A stretch of DNA of 64,000 nucleotides from Pyxicephalus adspersus (Eukaryota > Chordata > Amphibia > Anura > Pyxicephalidae), in assembly GCF_032062135.1 (NCBI RefSeq), contig NC_092859.1, positions 93,184,757-93,248,756 on the forward strand, given 5' to 3'. The notes below the pieces were generated by a model. That model had not been told where the DNA came from, made no database searches, and saw nothing but the letters and a program-made list of their open reading frames with translations. The position numbers were made by a program, and so were the translations under genes. Shown in pieces: positions 61,639 to 64,000 of this stretch (its first letter is position 1; the number at the start of each line of letters is the position of its first letter).

Positions 61639-63708
61639 ATTTGTACTCTGTTGTGCCACTAGATGGTGCTGTGCCTTCATGTTAAGTGTATCTTGACATC
61701 TGAGACATTATTAGTCTGTTACACATGTTACAGGAGGACAGAGACATCTACTGTTCACCAACAATATTAAACAAAAGAGAAAGTTACTCGTAACCTATTC
61801 AAAAGAAAAATAGTTTAACAGAGGGGGAAAAAAGATAAATAGACTGGGTTCATGGGATTTTAATTTTTTCCCCTTTTAACTAAAGGCTTCAGTGTTCTCC
61901 CCAGAAATCTAAAAAAACCAGCACAGTTCTGGAAAAACATTCTTTGGACAGATGAAACCAAGATTAACCTTTACCAGAATAATGGCAAGAAAAAAGTATG
62001 GAGAAGGTGTGGAACAGCTCATGATCCAAAGCATACCACATATTTAAATTTAAAGTGGTAGTGGAACATGTATGAGAGGTGAGGAATAATATATATATAT
62101 ATATATATATATACTGATCACATGAAGCTGTGGCCATACATGTTGAGCAGGTGGATGTGACACCTTATAACAGCAGACACCAGAGCATAGACCCAAGACA
62201 TTTAAACAGGAAGACTGTTATAGTCATAAAAAAATATTATTTTATTCAGAGACATACCCTAAGCTTGTCCTTTGTGTTGAAGCTCTCAAGAAGTTGTTGG
62301 TAATGTCTGTCTGTCATTTGTCTTAACAGTGAGAGCAGAGATGCCACAAACTCCCCCTAAAGTAAAAAGAAAAGAAAGGCAAAAACATAATGTAACCTTA
62401 GCCATGAGAAAATATTTAAGATAAATGAGAAAATGAAAAAACTGACATAACAACATCATCAACATCATCAACAACATCACCAGTAACACCAACAATAAAC
62501 AAAGTATTTAGTCTTACTTATTACAGGTTCTGCAAAAGGAACTGCTCTGCTCTACAACAATAAGATTCACCCTTGAATGGAAACTAATAGATAACTAAAG
62601 TTAAAACCTGAAGGATCGAAGTGGGGCTGTGCAAGAAGATTTAAAAATAACATGGTATTTTATCACCCTTTATGGTAAGTTTTGCTAAGTAATGGAATAC
62701 ATGAATATCAATTTTTTTTTACACCTTGATTGCCCCATTAGCTACAATTGTCACCTTGCAAAATAAGTGCATGTGGCCCAACTGAAAGTGAGTGCCCCAC
62801 ATACATTACTTCTATATCTGTAGTCGATTTAGGTGAATAGAGATTGATCATCATTTTTGTGTAAACATGGTACTAACATACAATGGTTTTACAATCTAAT
62901 TATTTTGAAAAGAAGTAGTCTACCCCAAGAAGGGAATATATACGTTTTCTTTATAGTACTCTCATTGGAAAAAAAGTTTTTCAACTGAAGATTTAGATCC
63001 AATTCTTCATACCATGACTGTAAACTTTTCAGAGCACTTCCTTATAGGGACAGGTAGTAACCTGAAATCTTTCAAATGGGAACAATCAGCAAAACATATG
63101 TTATCCTTCCCTACACTATCCATAAGCAAAAAAAAATGGTTAAAGAAAGGATTTCTGTTTAGTTCAGTTCAATCTGTGGTATACTTAATGCTGACATAAG
63201 CAATTGTACCTTCCCTCTCCATGGAACTGATGCCATGGATAGGTGGCCAATCTACCTATGTGGGTTTGATTAGAAAAGCATAATTTAAGACAGTTATATT
63301 TTACCTCTCACCCTAGAGCTACATTTTCAGCCTAATGTATTTTGCTACAAAGATATACAATTTTTTTATGATAAATGGTTATACTGATCTATGCACTTAG
63401 AGATATTCATCTCATCCTGTATAATTTTCAGAAGTGGGAGTTTCCACCATATGATGTGTTAAAAAAAAAAAAAGACAGGATACAAGAAACAAATGATTTA
63501 CACATTTGCAGATGCTGGAATGAAGCATTTATTGAGTGTTAAATATCTACAACCCAGGAAAAAAATTGCTTACTGTAACATCTTGAAACTGAAGCCTCAT
63601 TGCTGAGCCTGCCTGCTGAGGTCGACTTGTAATCTCTAAAATAGTCCTCAGTAAAATGTCCAGCAGACTGTTAACAATCACATCTATTTCCTTCATGGCA
63701 CACTTCTC
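11677..63708 (-). CDS. dock4: dock4, 3' half of the coding region (28 exons, gene-level entry)
   Basis: Twenty-eight exons total 3,276 coding bases, giving 1,091 residues plus TAA. All 27 junctions are GT-AG and the phases agree. The product is the C-terminal part of DOCK4, a large cytoplasmic guanine-nucleotide exchange factor for Rac1 and Rap1 that works with ELMO proteins in actin remodelling, migration and neurite growth (family knowledge). In window numbering, residues 1-319 are the helical scaffold before DHR2, about 320-723 the DHR2 catalytic domain, and 724-1091 a Ser/Pro-rich tail with SH3-type and PPxY motifs. The tail separates DOCK4 from DOCK1, 2, 3 and 5; it carries SDEVF, SSLSSTHSASPNVTSSAPSS and a KVSQL C-terminus. 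No frameshift or premature stop was seen, so the gene looks intact. The SH3, DHR1 and start codon lie outside the window. Confidence 0.97.
15479..15540 (-). CDS. dock4: dock4 exon, tail, residues 931-951
   Basis: Sixty-two bases encoding SPARHVAAISPSLMGRSPVK, phase 0 at donor GTAAAT. It is too short to find by length alone; it is supported by both splice sites, by phase with the flanking exons and by the SPARH and GRSP(V/L)K matches to DOCK4. The downstream intron (12100-15478, 3.4 kb) holds no named repeat. Confidence 0.93.
16516..16629 (-). CDS. dock4: dock4 exon, tail with PPVPPRP motif, residues 893-931
   Basis: Encodes AVNTTPSSWSLDSGKEAKNM then SESGRLITPPVPPRPTQA, and one base of an Ala codon; donor GTACGT. 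PPVPPRP fits a proline-rich SH3 ligand. An open frame runs past the donor into the intron but loses DOCK4 similarity there. The downstream intron (15541-16515) has nothing recognisable. Confidence 0.96.
16955..17300. mobile_element. Possible dispersed DNA-transposon repeat
   Basis: The stretch from ATGTGAAAATGTATGTACAC to TTCAACATTGTAAAATTATT resembles non-coding segments of DNA transposons I remember from amphibians. No terminal repeats or transposase could be defined, so this is tentative. Confidence 0.3.
19981..20201. mobile_element. Palindromic MITE, copy 2, in a dock4 intron
   Basis: Same family as 10381-10561, and longer. Arms ACCCTGATTTATGAAAGC and GCTTTTATAAACCAGGG are inverted repeats; inner arms share AAGCTGGGTGATCC and GGATCACCCAGCTT. 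CCAGTG flanks both sides (19975-19980 and 20202-20207), a likely target-site duplication. Confidence 0.8.
20312..20384 (-). CDS. dock4: dock4 exon, tail, residues 869-893
   Basis: Seventy-three bases encoding RVLFNHIGENTLPRSDPNLS then APDK, and one base of an Ala codon; donor GTATGT. The downstream intron (16630-20311, 3.7 kb) carries a palindromic MITE at 19981-20201 and a possible repeat around 16955-17300. Confidence 0.96.
21214..21323 (-). CDS. dock4: dock4 exon, tail, residues 832-868
   Basis: Encodes ASPLLSDKHKHSRENTCLSP then RERPCSAIFPIPAEPPQ, phase 0 at donor GTAGCA. Basic and Pro-rich. The downstream intron (20385-21213) shows no recognisable element. Confidence 0.97.
21570..21651 (-). 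CDS. dock4: dock4 exon, Ser-rich tail, residues 805-832
   Basis: Encodes PSPSTSSLSSTHSASPNVTS then SAPSSAR and one base of an Ala codon; donor GTACTG is weaker than its neighbours. This stretch is almost identical to mammalian DOCK4 as I remember it and is diagnostic for the paralogue. The next intron is only 246 bp. Confidence 0.97.
22449..22569 (-). CDS. dock4: dock4 exon, Ser-rich tail, residues 764-804
   Basis: Encodes PLSYPAVNRYSSSSLSSQAS then AEVSNLTGQSESSDEVFHMQ; donor GTAGGT. Dense serines and acidic SESSDE suggest phosphorylation sites (inference). The downstream intron (21652-22448) has an A-tract near 22037 and no other clear element. Confidence 0.97.
22873..22961. repeat. Compound TG / TA / CA / TA microsatellite
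   Basis: A TG run (22873-22889), a short TA block, a CA run (22903-22918) and a (TA)n run (about 22920-22961). TG followed by CA makes the first part an inverted repeat. Confidence 0.95.
23208..23329 (-). CDS. dock4: dock4 exon, start of Ser/Pro-rich tail, residues 724-764
   Basis: Encodes DFSACVPPSPVSFANGSPCI then PRNSAPAIMGPEAVRVVPRR and two bases of a Ser codon. From memory this exon differs from mammalian DOCK4 more than the DHR2 exons do, as expected for a disordered tail. Donor GTAAAA. The downstream intron (22570-23207) contains the compound TG/TA/CA microsatellite. Confidence 0.95.
23698..23817 (-). CDS. dock4: dock4 exon, end of DHR2, residues 684-723
   Basis: Forty codons, AQILEFGLAVHEKFVPQDMR then PLHKKMVDQFFVLKSSLGIQ, phase 0, donor GTATGC. 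It closes the DHR2 fold; after it the protein becomes low-complexity. The downstream intron is 368 bp with nothing recognisable. Confidence 0.98.
24080..24190. mobile_element. Fragment of a dispersed repeat
   Basis: CCTAGGCAGCAC, GGCAGCACTGCC and AAACTACTACTCCCACTACT resemble a non-autonomous frog repeat containing CTACAACTCCCAGCAT, as I remember it. Boundaries are not defined. Confidence 0.3.
25380..25463 (-). CDS. dock4: dock4 exon, DHR2 lobe C, residues 656-683
   Basis: Twenty-eight codons, AFFVKEYIFNHPEDGEKISR then LRELMLEQ, phase 0, donor GTAAGT. It continues the catalytic lobe directly from the sensor exon. The downstream intron (23818-25379) includes a dispersed-repeat fragment near 24080-24190. 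Confidence 0.98.
26791..26967 (-). CDS. dock4: dock4 exon, DHR2 lobe C with nucleotide sensor, residues 597-655
   Basis: Fifty-nine codons starting VEMSPLENAIEVLENKNQQL and ending GVSRYQE, donor GTAAGT. It contains NPLTMCLNGVIDAAVNGG, the catalytic centre of DHR2. By analogy with DOCK9 and DOCK2, the Val of DAAV (window residue 646) sits in the alpha10 insert that ejects the magnesium ion and discharges GDP. The motif is intact, so exchange activity is expected. The downstream intron (25464-26790) is AT-rich without a clear repeat. Confidence 0.98.
30372..30458 (-). CDS. dock4: dock4 exon, DHR2, residues 568-596
   Basis: Twenty-nine codons, SLWVERTALTLVQSLPGISR then WFEVEKREV, phase 0 both ends, donor GTGAGT. 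The LPGISRWFEV block is strongly conserved across DOCK proteins. The downstream intron (26968-30371, 3.4 kb) has no repeat I can name. Confidence 0.98.
31561..31637. repeat. Short tandem repeat, about 21-bp unit
   Basis: ATCTAGTGTATTTAAAA recurs at 21-bp spacing (31561, 31582, 31603), with a further copy near 31618 after a partial unit. Confidence 0.85.
32250..32416 (-). CDS. dock4: dock4 exon, DHR2 lobe B, residues 512-567
   Basis: Encodes YLQIYAVTPIPESQEVLQRE, GIPDNIKSFYKVNHIWRFRY and DRPFHKGTKDKENEFK; donor GTATGG. I set the acceptor at the CTAG before ATTTACAG because only that choice completes the Tyr codon and keeps the frame; the ACAG eight bases further in would shift it. The downstream intron (30459-32249) holds a 21-bp tandem repeat at 31561-31637. 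Confidence 0.97.
33375..33516 (-). CDS. dock4: dock4 exon, DHR2 lobe B, residues 465-512
   Basis: Encodes NKEFVCRGHDYERLEAFQQR, MLTEFPHAIAMQHANQPDE and TIFQAEAQ, with one base of a Tyr codon before donor GTATCC. Near identity to DOCK4. The downstream intron (32417-33374) has nothing recognisable. Confidence 0.98.
35844..35948 (-). CDS. dock4: dock4 exon, DHR2, residues 430-464
   Basis: Thirty-five codons, MMEASLYDKIMDQQRLEPEF then FRVGFYGKKFPFFLR. The FRVGFYG block is a hallmark of DOCK DHR2 domains, where it begins lobe B. Phase 0 at both ends, donor GTAAGT. The downstream intron (33517-35843) shows no recognised element. Confidence 0.98.
36107..36190. repeat. Perfect inverted repeat, 37-bp arms, 10-base loop
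   Basis: Arms 36107-36143 and 36154-36190 are exact reverse complements (outer ends AGCCTGTAG and CTACAGGCT; inner ends GCACAATG and CATTGTGC), with loop TTGTGCTCAT. It sits in a 540-bp dock4 intron and would fold as a hairpin in the pre-mRNA. Confidence 0.95.
36489..36575 (-). CDS. dock4: dock4 exon, DHR2, residues 401-429
   Basis: Twenty-nine codons, CWENGIILCRKLAEQYENYY then DYRNLSKMR, phase 0 at both ends, donor GTAAAG. The downstream intron (35949-36488) contains a perfect 37-bp inverted repeat. Confidence 0.97.
36900..37090. mobile_element. Fragment of a dispersed frog repeat
   Basis: Contains CTTGCAAATGTCTGAAAA, CATTTACTGACTATTACCCC and GGTCCCCATGAGCAG, recalling a repeat family of ranoid frogs. 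Identification is from memory; boundaries are approximate. Confidence 0.35.
37222..37370 (-). CDS. dock4: dock4 exon, DHR2 lobe A, residues 351-400
   Basis: Encodes EAAYTLLLYDELLEWSDRPL, REFLNYPMQTEWQRKEYLH and MTIIQNFDRGK, phase 0, donor GTAAGG. The conserved Ala/Leu helices and the WSDRPL motif are typical of DOCK-B family DHR2. The downstream intron (36576-37221) holds part of a dispersed repeat near 36900-37090. Confidence 0.97.
37460..37650. mobile_element. Fragment of a dispersed frog repeat
   Basis: GGTTCACATCTGTGTATTGC, then CAGTAATGCACGTGTTACT and GCATTGAATGCAGTTCAACT, match a short non-coding family I remember from frogs. No terminal repeats are visible. Confidence 0.35.
37990..38130. 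mobile_element. Degraded copy of a widespread vertebrate repeat
   Basis: GTATGTTTTTGGG, then AATGCAAGGAAAAAACC, then CACACAAACTCA and CTGCAAGGACACAAACC, follow in the order of a common fish and amphibian element that ends in a GCTGCAAGGC segment. It is heavily diverged. Confidence 0.4.
38351..38396. repeat. TA microsatellite
   Basis: About 46 bp of uninterrupted (TA)n in the intron upstream of the 38.2-kb region. Confidence 0.95.
38696..38789 (-). CDS. dock4: dock4 exon, start of DHR2 (lobe A), residues 320-351
   Basis: Encodes NFYKTELNKEEMYIRYIHKL then YDLHMKAQNYT. This is the opening of the DOCKER/DHR2 domain, whose lobe A is helical and mediates dimerisation in DOCK proteins (family knowledge). 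One base of a Glu codon precedes donor GTAAAA. The downstream intron (37371-38695) carries a TA microsatellite, a C-homopolymer near 37432-37442 and dispersed repeats. Confidence 0.97.
39478..39640. mobile_element. Fragment of a dispersed repeat
   Basis: TTAGGCTAGGCCACACCTGT and the following GC-rich stretch with GGGGGCGCTACATGTAG look like a non-autonomous frog repeat. Assignment is from memory only. Confidence 0.35.
40140..40225. mobile_element. Repeat tail, ATATAGCACCAACATATTAC type
   Basis: TATTATTACAGAGGATTTAT, then ATAGCACCAACATATTACGC and AGTGCTGTAC, match a repeat end seen widely in amphibians and fish. A more decayed copy is at about 45270-45385. Confidence 0.5.
40531..40591 (-). 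CDS. dock4: dock4 exon, scaffold, residues 299-319
   Basis: Sixty-one bases encoding the end of an Arg codon and DCMKIGEVDGKKIGCTVSLL; donor GTAGG. It is the last exon before DHR2. The downstream intron (38790-40530) holds pieces of two dispersed repeats (about 39478-39640 and 40140-40225). Confidence 0.96.
41373..41495. repeat. Near-perfect fold-back, 53-bp arms, 17-base loop
   Basis: Arms 41373-41425 and 41443-41495 pair over 53 bp with two mismatches (ACCGATATT against ACCAATATT, CTTAGGG against CTTGGGG after complementing). Outer ends are TAGTTTAGGCAGCACAAC and GTTGTGCTGCCTAAACTA. It lies in a dock4 intron. Confidence 0.95.
41960..42055 (-). CDS. dock4: dock4 exon, scaffold, residues 267-299
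   Basis: Encodes LLKKIERETWRESGVSLIAT then VTRLMERLLDY and two bases of an Arg codon before donor GTAAGC. The acceptor region is purine-poor and normal. The downstream intron (40592-41959) contains a long fold-back at 41373-41495. Confidence 0.97.
42369..42569. mobile_element. piggyBac-like MITE with TTAA target duplication
   Basis: TTAA at 42369-42372, then CCTCCTGGGCGG; the right end reads CCGCTCAGGAGG followed by TTAA (42566-42569). The termini are inverted repeats starting CCT, and the TTAA duplication is the piggyBac signature. The interior is AT-rich without coding capacity. Confidence 0.75.
43575..43912. mobile_element. GC-richer dispersed repeat with internal duplication
   Basis: GATTGGCTGAGGAAGGGGA near the left, and TTCCTCAGCCAATCA near 43770 in inverted orientation, plus repeated CCTGATGA and CTCTAGTG words. 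A 94-codon plus-strand frame across it shows no protein family and is judged fortuitous. I remember similar repeats from frogs. Confidence 0.5.
44050..44335. mobile_element. Dispersed frog repeat
   Basis: TCCATTGAATTCAATAGGAG, GCTCAAAAACCTGCCTCAAG, GGAAACATCCTGGTGTAGAA and GTGTAGACTAAGCCTAA occur in the order of a common ranoid repeat as I remember it. Non-coding. Confidence 0.5.
44510..44775. mobile_element. Dispersed frog repeat with AGGAACCCTAGCAACCTCTG core
   Basis: TTGCTCATTGCTCAAGGAAC, CCTAGCAACCTCTGGAGGAA and GAACACTGC match a widespread non-coding amphibian repeat from memory. Terminal repeats were not found. Confidence 0.5.
45270..45385. mobile_element. Decayed copy of the repeat-tail family seen at 40140
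   Basis: TTTATTGCACCAACATAT, followed by CCTGTCCAAAAACATGCAGT, parallels the 40140-40225 element but is strongly diverged. Confidence 0.35.
46010..46455. repeat. Degenerate minisatellite, about 30-35-bp unit
   Basis: The word CTGCACTCTGCATTACATAC and variants, linked by TACTGACC, recur through about 450 bp with many substitutions and indels. The strand is strongly pyrimidine-biased. Confidence 0.75.
46639..46917 (-). other. Unexplained 92-codon open frame in a dock4 intron
   Basis: A minus-strand frame starting MTFARFQDPWCLLFCVVLVV with KVKHEPTPVYMSFSGHKVCG near its end. I recognise no family. The codons look less AT-driven than nearby random frames, so it could be a worn transposon or retrocopy piece, or chance. 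Confidence 0.2.
48975..49060 (-). CDS. dock4: dock4 exon, scaffold, residues 239-267
   Basis: Encodes VEAKLIDKLDSLMSEGRGD then ETYRELFNS, with two bases of an Ile codon at the donor GTAAGT. The intron that follows (42056-48974, 6.9 kb) is the largest in the window and the most repeat-dense. Confidence 0.97.
51376..51524 (-). CDS. dock4: dock4 exon, scaffold, residues 189-238
   Basis: Encodes EHKLHFIPALIGPFLEVTLI then PQPDLRNVMIPIFHDMMDW and EQRRSGNFKQ, phase 0 at the donor GTACTT. The reading frame is fixed by both neighbours. The 2.3-kb downstream intron (49061-51375) is unique-looking AT-rich sequence without a clear repeat. Confidence 0.97.
53017..53075 (-). CDS. dock4: dock4 exon, scaffold, residues 169-189
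   Basis: Short 59-bp exon encoding YGDMRVTMGCEIFSMWQNL, matching DOCK4 at nearly every position; one base of a Gly codon remains at the donor GTAGG. The downstream intron (51525-53016) has no feature I could recognise. Confidence 0.97.
53531..53612. repeat. CpG-rich inverted repeat (MITE-like)
   Basis: The left part TCGATCTCGCAACGAATC, GGGCCTTTCTCGC pairs imperfectly with the right part GCAAGAAAGGCC, GATTCGCTGAGAGGTCGAG. CpG density is far above the flanks. I recall similar sequences from frogs; outer boundaries are uncertain. Confidence 0.6.
53950..54050 (-). CDS. dock4: dock4 exon, scaffold, residues 136-169
   Basis: Encodes IWDSYFYLAVIFINQSCLQL then EMFTPSKMKKVLE, with two bases of a Lys codon at the donor GTAAG. 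The downstream intron (53076-53949) carries a CpG-rich inverted repeat at 53531-53612. Confidence 0.97.
54490..54565 (-). CDS. dock4: dock4 exon, scaffold, residues 110-135
   Basis: The first base completes Asn110; the exon then reads VIITTVLYLSDALRKNFL and ends at FDYK in phase 0 with donor GTATGT. The 440-bp downstream intron (54051-54489) shows nothing recognisable. Confidence 0.97.
56030..56200. mobile_element. Fragment of a dispersed frog repeat
   Basis: GATTTTCCCTCACTTTCTGC and GGGGGAATCCCCCAGTGGAG resemble a non-coding ranoid repeat family. Boundaries are approximate. Confidence 0.4.
56800..57130. promoter_or_regulatory. Possible conserved intronic enhancer
   Basis: Unlike the surrounding sequence, this block is complex and not repeat-like, and packs homeodomain-type words (CCTTTTAATTAGTTTC, CATTTAATTACAAG, GGCAATTAGACAATG) with an E-box (GCAGCTGC). 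It is a suggestion from motif density only. Confidence 0.3.
58898..59040. mobile_element. Palindromic MITE, copy 3, internally deleted
   Basis: Same family: the left end GGCTGATTTATCAAAGC and right end GAGCTTTAATAAATCAGGCC pair with each other. Most of the left inner arm is missing. CATTG flanks both sides (58893-58897 and 59041-59045). Confidence 0.78.
60421..60515 (-). CDS. dock4: dock4 exon, scaffold, residues 79-110
   Basis: Encodes DFLLQIFTVFRILIRPEMF and continues to RFVAN; ends with two bases of an Asn codon completed by the next exon. Donor GTAAG. The downstream intron (54566-60420, 5.9 kb) contains a palindromic MITE, a dispersed repeat near 56030-56200 and a possible conserved enhancer near 56800-57130. 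Confidence 0.97.
61595..61635. repeat. CA microsatellite
   Basis: TATATACA then an uninterrupted (CA)n run of about 30 bp ending ATATAAT. Confidence 0.95.
61656..61670 (+). promoter_or_regulatory. CTCF-like motif
   Basis: CCACTAGATGGTGCT agrees with the CTCF core (CCASYAGRKGGCRS) except T for C in GGC. It sits beside the CA repeat. Repeats can carry such words, so occupancy is uncertain. Confidence 0.35.
61924..62043 (+). pseudogene. Tc1/mariner transposase fragment
   Basis: Forty codons in frame read QFWKNILWTDETKINLYQ, then NNGKKKVWRRCGTAHDPKHT. This is the region around the second catalytic Asp of the Tc1-type DDE transposase (WTDETKINL). The frame decays on both sides and a TA microsatellite interrupts the 3' part. 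It is a dead remnant lying opposite to dock4. Confidence 0.85.
62088..62113. repeat. TA microsatellite
   Basis: About 26 bp of (TA)n just after the Tc1 remnant. Confidence 0.9.
62258..62356 (-). CDS. dock4: dock4 exon, scaffold, residues 46-78
   Basis: Phase-0 exon of 33 codons, GEFVASLLSLLRQMTDRHYQ to KDKLR, donor GTATGT. Strong match to DOCK4. The following intron (60516-62257) holds a TA microsatellite, a Tc1-type transposase fragment, a CA microsatellite and a CTCF-like motif, described separately. Confidence 0.97.
62450..62495. repeat. AAC/ATC trinucleotide repeat
   Basis: Imperfect CAACATCAT units; on the minus strand it gives a spurious Leu/Met-rich open frame. Confidence 0.85.
63574..63708 (-). 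CDS. dock4: dock4 exon, scaffold, window residues 1-45
   Basis: Phase-0 exon of 45 codons starting EKCAMKEIDVIV and ending MRLQFQDVT. It is the most upstream exon in the window and belongs to the helical (armadillo-like) region between DHR1 and DHR2. Acceptor AG and donor GTAAGC are both present. Sequence 63711-64000 is the start of the next intron upstream, with nothing recognisable. The downstream intron (62357-63573) holds only an AAC/ATC trinucleotide run near 62450-62495. Confidence 0.96.
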
Positions 63709-64000
63709 CTAAAATCCAGAAATATCCACAAATGAATAACACATAAAAGGCTCTGGCTTTCAAAATGTTCTCAGTTAATTTTAAATATGTTGCTTTTATG
63801 CTGTAATCAGGGATAGAGCATGGGAATTTTCCTTAAACAGAGCCAGACAGGGCCTTAAATGCACAATCATGATTATACCAGACACAATAAATCTCTTTGC
63901 ACTGTGTGGTGTAGTGGTAATTTAGAGCACATATATTTTGTGGTTACAAAGCAGTACAGCATGCTCTTTGATTTGCCTTCTGTCACAGCCATGTCTTCCC

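Noticed and set aside
62286..62495. Leu/Met-rich peptide MLVLLVMLLMMLMMLL
   Set aside because: It is the translation of the AAC/ATC trinucleotide repeat, partly overlapping a dock4 exon in another frame.
1..64000. CRISPR arrays, tRNA or rRNA genes, phage or bacterial operons
   Set aside because: No direct-repeat/spacer pattern, cloverleaf or prokaryotic gene structure was seen; the intron-exon gene and repeats are those of a vertebrate.

Overview
The window is vertebrate nuclear DNA, AT-rich and intron-dominated. It carries the 3' half of one gene, dock4 (dedicator of cytokinesis 4), on the minus strand. Twenty-eight coding exons join in frame, every junction GT-AG, between 63708 and the TAA stop at 11677-11679. 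Together they encode 1,091 residues that match the C-terminal part of DOCK4 along their whole length: the end of the helical armadillo-like scaffold, the complete DHR2 (DOCKER) GEF domain and the Ser/Pro-rich tail ending in KVSQL. The 5' half of the gene lies beyond base 64000. No second protein-coding gene could be supported.

The repeat content points to a frog, probably a ranoid neobatrachian. I base this on remembered repeat families: palindromic elements starting CCTGATTTATTAAAGC, TTAA-flanked elements ending GGAGGTTAA, and several other dispersed families with no coding capacity. The species cannot be fixed from the sequence alone.

Layout: 1-6310 is intergenic sequence downstream of dock4, with two pieces of the TTAA-flanked family and a TA microsatellite. 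About 6315-11676 is the proposed 3' UTR, ending at an AATAAA at 6334-6339 that is followed by GT-rich sequence. 11677-23329 codes for the proline/serine-rich tail. 23698-38789 codes for the DHR2 domain. 40531-63708 codes for the scaffold upstream of it. Introns range from 246 bp to 6.9 kb.

The main non-coding observations are two near-perfect fold-back sequences in introns (37-bp arms with no mismatch; 53-bp arms with two), three copies of a palindromic MITE with visible target-site duplications (one inside the proposed 3' UTR), a Tc1-type transposase fragment, a degenerate minisatellite, a CTCF-like motif and a possible conserved enhancer in the 5.9-kb intron. I found no CRISPR array, operon, phage or other novel multi-gene system; this is an ordinary animal gene with repeat-rich introns.
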